Assembly (NCBI GenBank): GCA_005882135.1
Contig: VBDR01000025.1
Coordinates: 1 to 64,000 of the forward strand
From: Chloroflexota bacterium
GTDB lineage: Bacteria > Chloroflexota > Dormibacteria > Dormibacterales > Dormibacteraceae
Direction: 5' to 3'
DNA length: 64,000 bases
Shown: piece by piece, positions 42,977 through 49,923 of the stretch
How positions within the stretch are numbered: the stretch's first letter is position 1
Layout: the number at the start of each line of letters is the position of its first letter
The notes under the pieces: generated by a model
Seen by the model: only the letters and a program-made list of their open reading frames with translations
Told to the model about the DNA's origin: nothing
Databases searched by the model: none
Position numbers and translations under genes: made by a program

Positions 42977-43891
42977 ATGCCGGCCGCCGGCGGATCCGAC
43001 CCGAATCAACCCGAGCCACAGGAACGGGATGGCGCCGCAACCGGGTTCCAATCGTGGTCGGCGGAAGGCAGCCGCGCCTCTGTCATCGATCCGCGCCGGC
43101 GGCTCGGTGGCCACGGCCAGGCCCGGCGACTATTGGTCGTGGATCATGGCGCTGCAGCGATGGCCCAGGGTGTCTGGCGCGGGCTGCTGTCGGCGCTTCA
43201 GCGGCACACCGTCCAAAGCGCCCTGGTGGAGATGACTGCGGAGGAAAGAGACGTCCTCACGCTCGCGTATCAGGAAGGTCGCACCAACAGCGAGATTGCG
43301 TCGGTGATGGGCGTGTCGGAACGCACGGTCAGGCGGCGTTTGTCCGTGGCGCTGGCCCGGCTGGAAGAGTTTTCGGGCCGTGCGGGAGCTTGGATCTCGG
43401 CGATGGCGATCGTGGGTGTCCTCTATATGCTCGAACGCGGCGCGCGGGTCGGCCGCGGCGCCACTGCTTGGCGACCTTCGGACTGGTCCGCCACGTTGGC
43501 GGGCGCGGTCGCGATCGGAGCCGTAACGGCGGTGGGCGTCGGTCTCGCGGTCGCCGACCATGCCGCCACAACACCGCAGCATTCCCGACCCCCGGTCATC
43601 AGCGGCATCAATGTGTTGCCAAGCAGGGTCGTCGAGCTGACCGCGGTCACACCGGACGCCCCGAGCAACGACCCGACCAAGACCGGAGCGGAAGCGGGTC
43701 CACCAGCGGTCAAAACCACCGGCGGGTCTGACGAGTCGAACGAGGCGTCAGATCAAGAGTCGCGGGGTAGTCTGGGCTGTCACGGCAACCCCACCAGCGC
43801 GCCGCCGCCTGTTCCGGTCGGCCCACGCGGGGATCACCCTTCCGGGGCCCCGGTCACACATCCGGGACCCGGGGGCTGCAAGAGCGACTAG
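42977..43891 (+). CDS. Sigma-70 region-4-like HTH fused to transmembrane segments and an extracytoplasmic tail
   Basis: About 304 residues from ATG 42977, preceded by GGAGAGGGGA. Residues 84-131 form a region-4/LuxR-like helix-turn-helix (MTAEERDVLTLAYQEGRTNSEIASVMGVSERTVRRRLSVALARLEE in sense). No region 2 is present. Two hydrophobic helices follow (about 138-152 and 171-195), then about 110 residues rich in Pro, Gly, Ser and Thr with two cysteines near the end. This places a DNA-binding or RNA-polymerase-binding domain in the cytoplasm and a tail outside. It could be a one-piece membrane-tethered regulator. No anti-sigma partner is adjacent. Confidence 0.75.
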   Translation: MPAAGGSDPNQPEPQERDGAATGFQSWSAEGSRASVIDPRRRLGGHGQARRLLVVDHGAAAMAQGVWRGLLSALQRHTVQSALVEMTAEERDVLTLAYQEGRTNSEIASVMGVSERTVRRRLSVALARLEEFSGRAGAWISAMAIVGVLYMLERGARVGRGATAWRPSDWSATLAGAVAIGAVTAVGVGLAVADHAATTPQHSRPPVISGINVLPSRVVELTAVTPDAPSNDPTKTGAEAGPPAVKTTGGSDESNEASDQESRGSLGCHGNPTSAPPPVPVGPRGDHPSGAPVTHPGPGGCKSD

Positions 43892-43908
43892 GTTCGAACC
43901 GGCTTAGG

Positions 43909-44457
43909 TCAGCCTGCCTTCGCCTGGTTCGCTTCCTGGGCCTCGACGATCTCCCCTTCGATGTTGATCTGCACCTCGTTGCTGACGATGAACTTGCCGT
44001 CCAGCATCATGTCGAAGCGCATACCGAAATCCTTGCGCTTGATCTCGGTCTCGGCCGCGTATCCGATCCGGTGGCCCATGCTCGGGTCGTTGAACTCCCC
44101 GTACTTGACCACCTGAAGCGTCACCGGTTTCGTGGTGTCCTTGATCGTCAGTTCCCCGGTCACCCGATAGCGGTCGCCACCCGCGTGCTCGATCTTGGTG
44201 CTCTTGAAGGTCATGGTCGGGTACTTGTCGACCTCCAGGAAATTGGATGACCGCAGGTCTTTGTCGCGCTGCTCGTTATGAGTGCGAATGCTCGCTGTGT
44301 TGATCGTGGCCTCGAACTTCGATCGCTCCGGCAGCTCGGGGTGTATCTCACCGAAGGCGGTGACCTCGTTGAAATGGCCACGCACCGTCATCATGCCGAG
44401 ATGCTTTGCGGAAAACTCCACCTGAGTATGAAACGGGTCGAACTTCCAGGTTCCCAT
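43909..44457 (-). CDS. YceI-family protein
   Basis: 182 residues from ATG 44457 with AAAGGAG eight bases upstream. YceI lipocalin-like barrel: WKFDPFHTQVEFSAKHLGMMTVRGHF at the N-terminus, TINTASIRTHNEQRDKDLRSSNFLEVDKYPTMTFKS, VTGELTIKDTTKPVTL and GFGMRFDMMLDG-like end. The family binds isoprenoid-type lipids. No signal peptide is present, so it is cytoplasmic, unlike E. coli YceI. It diverges from the MarR gene across 54 bases that carry a palindrome, so it may be a MarR target. Confidence 0.92.
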   Translation of the reverse strand: MGTWKFDPFHTQVEFSAKHLGMMTVRGHFNEVTAFGEIHPELPERSKFEATINTASIRTHNEQRDKDLRSSNFLEVDKYPTMTFKSTKIEHAGGDRYRVTGELTIKDTTKPVTLQVVKYGEFNDPSMGHRIGYAAETEIKRKDFGMRFDMMLDGKFIVSNEVQINIEGEIVEAQEANQAKAG

Positions 44458-44502
44458 ACCAATTGCTCCTTTCCGTAGCCAGTACTTGCTGACACGTATA
44501 AC

Positions 44503-44522
44503 ATTGTTGCGGTGACAACTAT
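44503..44522. promoter_or_regulatory. MarR-type palindrome overlapping the marR start
   Basis: The half-sites ATTGTTG and CAACTAT (ATxGTTG / CAACxAT) are separated by six bases that include the GTG start of the MarR gene. TTATAC or TAACAT next to it could be -10 boxes for the two divergent genes. MarR proteins bind such palindromes and repress their own and the divergent gene. The match is imperfect. Confidence 0.45.
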
Positions 44523-44988
44523 TTCAACGCCTCGTCCCATTCAGAATCAGACGCGGGAGGCGCTTCTTGCCTACCTCGACGCCTTGACGCTGGCGGAGCC
44601 GATCCAGGCGAGACTCTGGCAGCTGGCGCACCTCACGCTCACCCAGGTCTCGCTCCTGCGCGAGCTCAGGAGCGGATCGCAGACGGCCGGGGTGCTGGGC
44701 CAGGCGGTCGGCCTCTCGCCGACCTCGCTCACGAGGCTTGTCGACCGCCTCGAAGGTCGAGGCCTGGTCATCAGGCGTCGAGAGTCCGAGGACAGGAGGT
44801 GTGTCGAGATCCGTCTCAGCGCGGCTGGAGAGAGACTGCTCGGCGAGGTCAAAATCTTCCGCGGCAGCCACCTGCACCGGGCTGTCGACTCGATGACTCC
44901 CGATGAGCGCCGCCGGCTCACCGTCGGGCTGAAGCGTCTGGTGGAATTGGCACGAAGCATCGTGGCGCAGGACGAACAGGGCGGGTGA
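44512..44988 (+). CDS. MarR-family transcriptional regulator
   Basis: 158 residues from GTG 44512. Winged helix of the MarR type: LGQAVGLSPTSLTRLVDRLEGRGLVIRRRESEDRRCVEIRLSAAGERLLGEV in pattern, with flanking helices for dimerisation (DALTLAEPIQARLWQLAHLTL and the C-terminal RRRLTVGLKRLVELARSI). It most likely represses the MFS exporter that follows with a GTGA overlap, and is relieved by the exported compound or a phenolic signal. No Shine-Dalgarno sequence precedes the GTG. Confidence 0.92.
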   Translation: MTTISTPRPIQNQTREALLAYLDALTLAEPIQARLWQLAHLTLTQVSLLRELRSGSQTAGVLGQAVGLSPTSLTRLVDRLEGRGLVIRRRESEDRRCVEIRLSAAGERLLGEVKIFRGSHLHRAVDSMTPDERRRLTVGLKRLVELARSIVAQDEQGG

Positions 44989-46718
44989 GGCCCGCCACCG
45001 TCGAGCCGGCTGAAGCCGGCCTACCGCCGGCGCGGTTCGCCTACAAGTGGATAGCGCTCTCGAATACGACGATCGGCATGCTCATGGCGACCGTCAACGC
45101 GACCAGCATCTTGATCGCGATGCCGGTGATCTTTCGCGGCATCAACATCAATCCCCTCGATCCCGCGAACTTCAGCTATCTGCTTTGGCTTCTGATGGGA
45201 TACATGGTGGTGTCCGCGGTGCTCGTCGTCACTGCCGGCCGCCTGGGAGACATGTTTGGTCGCACGCGCGTCTACAACATCGGCTTTGCCGTTTTCACCA
45301 TCGCCGCGGTCGGACTATCGCTGGTCTGGAGCCAGGGCGCCGCGGGCGCGATCGAGCTGATCATCCTGCGCATGGTCCAGGCCATCGGCGGGGCGATGGT
45401 GATGGCGAGCGGAGCGGCGATCATCACCGATGCGTTTCCCTCGGACCAGCGCGGCCTCGCACTCGGGATCAACATGATCGCGGGGATGGCGGGGTCGTTC
45501 CTCGGCATCCTGGTCGGCGGAGTCCTGGCCACCATCAACTGGCGCTGGATCTTCCTGATCAACGTCCCGATCGGCTTGATCGGCTCGGTGTGGGGCTTCT
45601 GGCAGCTGCGCGAGATCGGCGTAAGGCACCGGGCCCGGATCGACTGGATCGGGAACGTGACGTTTGCCGCCGGGCTCGCCATGGTTCTGATCGGAGTCAC
45701 GTCAGGGCTCCAGCCCTACGGCGGGTCGGCGATGGGGTGGGGCAACCCGTCAGTGATCGGCCTGGTCGCCGGCGGTCTGTTGATCCTCGCTTTTTTTGCG
45801 TGCTGGGAGACAAGGACGAAGGAGCCGCTGTTCCATCTCGAGCTGTTTCGGATCCGCGCCTTCACGTTGGGCAACATCGCCGGCCTCCTCGGCGCCGTGT
45901 CCCGCGGCGGACTCCAGTTCATGCTCATCATCTGGCTGCAGGGGATCTGGCTGCCGCTCCACGGTTATGACTACACCCAGACCCCGCTCTGGGCCGGCAT
46001 CTACATGCTGCCCATGACGGTCGGTTTCCTGGTCGCGGGCCCGATCTCAGGAATGCTCTCCGACCGCTACGGCGCACGGCCGTTCGCGACCGGAGGGATG
46101 CTCCTGTCCGCGCTCACGTTCGGGCTCCTGATGCTGCTGCCGGCCGACTTCTGGTTTCCGGTTTTTGCGCTGTTGATCTTCCTGAACGGCGTGGCCATGG
46201 GCCTGTTCGCATCGCCCAACACGGCCGCGATCATGAACAGCGTCCCCGCTCGCTACCGTGGCGTCGCGTCGGGCATCCGCGTCACCTTCATGAACGTCGG
46301 CATGCCCCTTTCGATCGGGCTCTTCTTCACCCTGATGATCGTCGGCCTCAACACGACCGTTCCCCCGGCCCTGTACAGCGGCCTCACCGGCAGCGGCGTG
46401 CCGGTGGCGGTGGCGCATCGCCTCGCCGGGCTGCCTCCGATCAGCTACCTCTTCGCGTCGTTCCTCGGCTACAACCCGCTGCAGACGCTGCTCGGCCCGG
46501 TGCTTGGACAGCTGGCGCCAGCGGATGCGGCCCGGCTGACGGGAAACACCTTCTTCCCGTCGTTGATCTCCGGCCCGTTCCAGCACGGACTGGTGCTCGT
46601 GTTGAGCTTCTCGATCGTGGCGAGCCTCGTCGCCGCCCTGGCCTCAGCGCTTCGAGGCGGCCGCTACGTCCACGAGGAGACAGCCACGATGCCGCTCCAG
46701 GAGGCGGCCGATTCGTAG
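44985..46718 (+). CDS. MFS drug:H+ exporter, 14-segment DHA2 type
   Basis: 577 residues from GTG 44985, overlapping marR by four bases. About 14 membrane segments; motif A VTAGRLGDMFGRTRVYNIGFAVF, motif C-like GASFLG-type segment MAGSFLGILVGGVLATINWRWIFLINVPIGLIG, and the QRGLALGIN loop. EmrB/QacA-like proteins expel drugs or other hydrophobic compounds with proton exchange. A long loop around residues 470-510 is unusual but within the family range. The MarR-exporter pairing is a standard resistance cassette. Confidence 0.93.
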   Translation: MRPATVEPAEAGLPPARFAYKWIALSNTTIGMLMATVNATSILIAMPVIFRGININPLDPANFSYLLWLLMGYMVVSAVLVVTAGRLGDMFGRTRVYNIGFAVFTIAAVGLSLVWSQGAAGAIELIILRMVQAIGGAMVMASGAAIITDAFPSDQRGLALGINMIAGMAGSFLGILVGGVLATINWRWIFLINVPIGLIGSVWGFWQLREIGVRHRARIDWIGNVTFAAGLAMVLIGVTSGLQPYGGSAMGWGNPSVIGLVAGGLLILAFFACWETRTKEPLFHLELFRIRAFTLGNIAGLLGAVSRGGLQFMLIIWLQGIWLPLHGYDYTQTPLWAGIYMLPMTVGFLVAGPISGMLSDRYGARPFATGGMLLSALTFGLLMLLPADFWFPVFALLIFLNGVAMGLFASPNTAAIMNSVPARYRGVASGIRVTFMNVGMPLSIGLFFTLMIVGLNTTVPPALYSGLTGSGVPVAVAHRLAGLPPISYLFASFLGYNPLQTLLGPVLGQLAPADAARLTGNTFFPSLISGPFQHGLVLVLSFSIVASLVAALASALRGGRYVHEETATMPLQEAADS

Positions 46719-46768
46719 GCGAAAGACAGCAGAACACATCAAAGATCGAGCGCCAATACACTCGAGAC

Positions 46769-47506
46769 GTGCGACTTGAGCCGGGCCCGATCGGCGACCT
46801 GAGTGATGTCCGCGCCCTCACGTTCGATATCTTCGGCACCACGGTGGATTGGCGATCCGGAGTGTCCGCGGAGGCGAAACGCCTCGCCGCGCTGACCGGT
46901 GTGCACGCTGACTGGGAGCGGGTGGCCGATGCCTGGCGCGCAACGTACGTGCCTTCAATGGACAGGGTGAGGCGTGGCGAGCTGCCGTGGACCAACTTCG
47001 ATCGGCTTCACCGCATGTCGCTGGACCAGGTTCTGCGTGACTCTGATGCCGAAGGTCTCGATGTCGCCGCGCGCGACGAGCTGAACCTTGCATGGGAACG
47101 TCTGCCGCCGTGGCCGGACGCCGGGCCGGGGCTTGCACGGCTCGCCCGGCGATTCACGGTGGCGACGCTGTCGAACGGCAATCGATCCCAGCAGTCGGCG
47201 CTGATCCGCTACGCCGATTTGCCCTTTCAGCGGTTGTTGTCTGCGGAGGATTTCGGCCACTACAAGCCTGACCCGGAGGTTTACCTGGGCGCGGCTTCTG
47301 CGCTGGGGCTCAAAGCAGGCGAGGTGATGATGGTGGCGGCGCACAAGTCAGACCTACGTGCCGCCCAGGCGGTTGGCATGCGGGCCGCATTCGTCGAGCG
47401 CCCGCTCGAAAAAGGGCCCGCCGGCGGGGCCGATCTGCTGCCGGATCCGGACGCCGATGTCCAGGCCACCGACTTTCTGGACCTGGCGGATAGGCTGGGC
47501 TGCTGA
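46769..47506 (+). CDS. Haloacid dehalogenase type II (HAD superfamily)
   Basis: 245 residues from GTG 46769. HAD motifs: nucleophile Asp in LTFDIFGTTVDWR, motif II in TLSNGNRSQQSAL, Lys in FGHYKPDPEVYLGAA and motif IV in VMMVAAHKSDLRAA. The FGTVVDWR-like start and MVAAHxxDLxAA end are typical of L-2-haloacid dehalogenases, which replace a halide by hydroxide. Related HADs have other substrates, so the reaction is likely but not certain. No operon partner apart from the exporter 50 bases upstream. Confidence 0.87.
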   Translation: MRLEPGPIGDLSDVRALTFDIFGTTVDWRSGVSAEAKRLAALTGVHADWERVADAWRATYVPSMDRVRRGELPWTNFDRLHRMSLDQVLRDSDAEGLDVAARDELNLAWERLPPWPDAGPGLARLARRFTVATLSNGNRSQQSALIRYADLPFQRLLSAEDFGHYKPDPEVYLGAASALGLKAGEVMMVAAHKSDLRAAQAVGMRAAFVERPLEKGPAGGADLLPDPDADVQATDFLDLADRLGC

Positions 47507-47541
47507 GGGCAGGTTCGGGGAATTCCGGAGCTGGTGGGCTG

Positions 47542-48066
47542 CTACTGGGCCAGTGGCTCGACCCGGTACGTCCCGCGATCCTCGATCACTCTGACACCTT
47601 TCCCCTTGGCGACCGGCTGCACAATCTCACCGGTCAAGCCCAGGACGGCCGCTTCGGTGGTCGGCGAGTGGCCGACGACCAGCGCCTTACCGCCCTCCGG
47701 GAGCAACTCAAAAACGGCCTTCAGGGCTGCTCCAAGTTGGGCTGATTCGCGCTCGACGAGCTCGGGATCAACTTTGCGAAAGGCATTGAGGTCCTTGCCG
47801 TTTGCCGTGCGGGCGGCTTCGAACCAGCGTTCCTCCACGCTCGAACGGAACCCGGAGTTGACCTCGACACCGGCTGCGACCGGGTGCCCAAAGCCGGCGA
47901 GCAGACAGGCCAGGGTTTGGGTGGCGCGCTGGGCGCCGGATGAGATGAGCAGGTCGTAGTTTCCCGTCAGACTTCTCCCTATCTCCACCGCGGCGCGAAT
48001 TCCATCAGCGGTGAGCCTGTCACCGTCGGCGTCGGTGTGCCGCCTCAGTTCGACCGTCTTTGCCAT
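47542..48066 (-). CDS. SixA-like histidine phosphatase
   Basis: 174 residues from ATG 48066. Phosphohistidine motif LRRHTDADGDRLTADG (RHG-like with Thr in place of Gly), the ISSGAQRATQTL segment with the second arginine, and the late GHSPTTEAAV with the second histidine. SixA-type enzymes remove phosphate from phosphohistidine on signalling or PTS proteins; others act on small phosphates. It is followed, on the same strand, by nothing closely spaced, and it is convergent with the dehalogenase gene. Confidence 0.87.
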   Translation of the reverse strand: MAKTVELRRHTDADGDRLTADGIRAAVEIGRSLTGNYDLLISSGAQRATQTLACLLAGFGHPVAAGVEVNSGFRSSVEERWFEAARTANGKDLNAFRKVDPELVERESAQLGAALKAVFELLPEGGKALVVGHSPTTEAAVLGLTGEIVQPVAKGKGVRVIEDRGTYRVEPLAQ

Positions 48067-48109
48067 CCGAGAGTCATTCTGATTTCAAACCCGTGGGTAA
48101 CCGGCCGAG

Positions 48110-48652
48110 TTACTTGACCGACTCGATCTTGCCCTTGCCGTCCAGGTAAAAGGTGAACAGCTGGCTGCGCGGCTTCTGGGTTTGTCCGGTGATCTCCGCC
48201 CAGGCCGACGCAAGATCATGGCTCTCATTCCAGGCGGCGCTAAAGTTGCCGCTTCTCAGGTCAGCCGAAGTCTTCGGCCAGCCCAGCGCGGAGATCGCGG
48301 CCCGGACTTTGTCGTGCGGCAACATCGGCCGGTCATATTCGTAGATGTAGCCACCGTCCTCCGTCTTGTGCAGGTAGCGGTATTCGCCGTTCTGGCCGAC
48401 TCTGGTCGCAAAGGCGCCGTCGGAGTCGATGCCGACAGATACAAGACCGGTCTGCAGGCTCCTGTCAAAGCAGTTGTAGGTTCCCGCGACCGGCTGCTCA
48501 GTGGAGACCGCCTTCATCACCGTCTCGGCGCAGGCCGGCCGATCCCACATGCCGGGCACCACCGGACCGGCGCCGACGAGAGCGGCGCCGAACAGGGCGC
48601 CGCCAAAGACAGCAACGACAGGTCGCCGGGCGTGTGGCAGCCGAATGTGCAT
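48110..48652 (-). CDS. Secreted protein of unknown function
   Basis: 180 residues from ATG 48652. N-terminal signal: basic MHIRLPHARRP, a hydrophobic VVAVFGGALFGAALVGAGPVV. The mature protein has two cysteines (CAETVMKAVS and YNCFDRS), likely a disulphide, and a C-terminal beta-like LFTFYLDGKGKIESVK. No family is recognised. The spacing of aromatic residues suggests a small extracellular beta-rich domain. It runs in the same direction as the histidine phosphatase gene 43 bases downstream, so the two may be co-transcribed. Confidence 0.72.
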   Translation of the reverse strand: MHIRLPHARRPVVAVFGGALFGAALVGAGPVVPGMWDRPACAETVMKAVSTEQPVAGTYNCFDRSLQTGLVSVGIDSDGAFATRVGQNGEYRYLHKTEDGGYIYEYDRPMLPHDKVRAAISALGWPKTSADLRSGNFSAAWNESHDLASAWAEITGQTQKPRSQLFTFYLDGKGKIESVK

Positions 48653-48815
48653 GCACTCCCTCCAGAGCTTTCGTCCGGTATCGGGCCATGGCTGTGCCCA
48701 TGGCGAGGATCCGGTCAGTTAAGAAACGGCTGAGGGGGCGATTTCGGCGTTATCAGAGCGAGCCGGACAATGCCGCCCACGGGAACGCTGGCCCATGAAG
48801 GTTCAAACGGCGCGA

Positions 48816-48889
48816 GCCCGAGCCAGGCCCTTGCCCACGACCTGAAGCTCCATGAGGGTGTCCCTCCAGGCGGCTATGGAAGCTCGGGC
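48816..48889. other. Nested inverted repeats in an intergenic region (possible structured RNA)
   Basis: In the 247-base gap between the secreted-protein gene and the hydroxyacid dehydrogenase, GCCCGAGC (48816-48823) pairs with GCTCGGGC (48882-48889). Inside lie AGCTCCAT/ATGGAAGCT, with one bulge and partly exclusive with the outer pair, and GAGGG-TGT-CCCTC. The nested symmetry could be a structured leader, an attenuator or an unannotated small RNA; strand is unknown. Nothing else was found in the gap. Confidence 0.25.
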
Positions 48890-48899
48890 CAGGCCTCAA

Positions 48900-49847
48900 T
48901 CAATAGCCATGGCTGACGACGTTGAGCAGCGGTTCACCATCCAGATAGCGCTGCAGCTGGGCTTCGACCAGGTTCCAGGCGCGCTCGTAGACCCGGGTCA
49001 CCCACCCGCCGATATGCGGAGTGATCAAGACGCCCTTCATGCTCCAAAGCCTGTGACCGTCCGGCAGCGGCTCGGGATCGGTCACGTCCAGCGCGGCCCT
49101 GATCCGACCCGAACCGATGGCGTCCGCGAGGGCGTCGGTCTCTGCGATCGCACCTCGCGACGGGTTGACGAGAAGGGCTCCTGACCGCATCTGCGAAAGC
49201 AAGCGCGCATCCACGAATCCCCGCGTCTCATCGGTCAACGGCAAGAGGATCACGACGATGTCGGCCTGCGGCAGCATGGCTGGAAGATCGGCGACGCTCT
49301 GGACCCCTTCGCGGGCGTGGCGCCCGACACGCAAGAACCGCGCCCCGAATGGAGCCAGCCGCGCCTCCACCGCGCGACCGATCGAGCCGTAGCCGACGAT
49401 CAGCACGGTGGCGCCCTCGAGATCGCCCATTGTGTCGGCTCTACCGGGCTGCCGCCAGTGGGCGCGCTGCTGATCGAGCACGTGCTGGGGCAGATTTCGA
49501 ATTGATGCGAGAATCGCCATCACCACCCACTCGGCAACCGGGACATCGTGGATGCCGGCGCCGTCGCAAAGAATCACGCTCTCAGGCAGCCGGCCCACGA
49601 GGTCGTCCACGCCGGCAGAGATCGCCTGCACCACGCGGACATCGTCCATGCGCTCGAGGAGCTCCGGGAAACGACCACGGGCGAAGCCGGCGACCACGAA
49701 CTCTCCTGGCCCGAGTCGATTCGGCCCGGATTCCGGGGAGGGCAGGGTGGCGACTTCAACGCCCGCAGGCAGCGCGCGGGTGTGGCCGCCGGACATGCCG
49801 GCCGGAATCCACAGATGCGTCTTCTCACCCGCACGGGGACGGTTCAA
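48900..49847 (-). CDS. D-2-hydroxyacid dehydrogenase
   Basis: About 315 residues from TTG 49847; an in-frame GTG at 49913 would add 22 residues but almost touches the divergent glucosidase gene. NAD loop VLIVGYGSIGRAVEARLAPFGAR, catalytic Arg in VNPSRGAIAET, Glu in DVTDPEPLPDGHRLW, and His in ITPHIGGWV. The early AGIHDVPVAEWVVMAILA helix is typical. Family members reduce 2-oxo acids such as hydroxypyruvate or glyoxylate to D-hydroxy acids. It has no operon partner on its strand. Confidence 0.88.
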   Translation of the reverse strand: MNRPRAGEKTHLWIPAGMSGGHTRALPAGVEVATLPSPESGPNRLGPGEFVVAGFARGRFPELLERMDDVRVVQAISAGVDDLVGRLPESVILCDGAGIHDVPVAEWVVMAILASIRNLPQHVLDQQRAHWRQPGRADTMGDLEGATVLIVGYGSIGRAVEARLAPFGARFLRVGRHAREGVQSVADLPAMLPQADIVVILLPLTDETRGFVDARLLSQMRSGALLVNPSRGAIAETDALADAIGSGRIRAALDVTDPEPLPDGHRLWSMKGVLITPHIGGWVTRVYERAWNLVEAQLQRYLDGEPLLNVVSHGY

Positions 49848-49923
49848 TCTCCGCTGCAGCTGTTCGATGTTCTCAAGATAGCCCGCGCGTAACGGCGGAC
49901 CGTTTGGGCGCACAGTTCTCGGA

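Noticed and set aside
48852-49184. A 110-codon plus-strand frame opposite the hydroxyacid dehydrogenase C-terminus
   Set aside because: Antisense to the dehydrogenase catalytic region, without own features.
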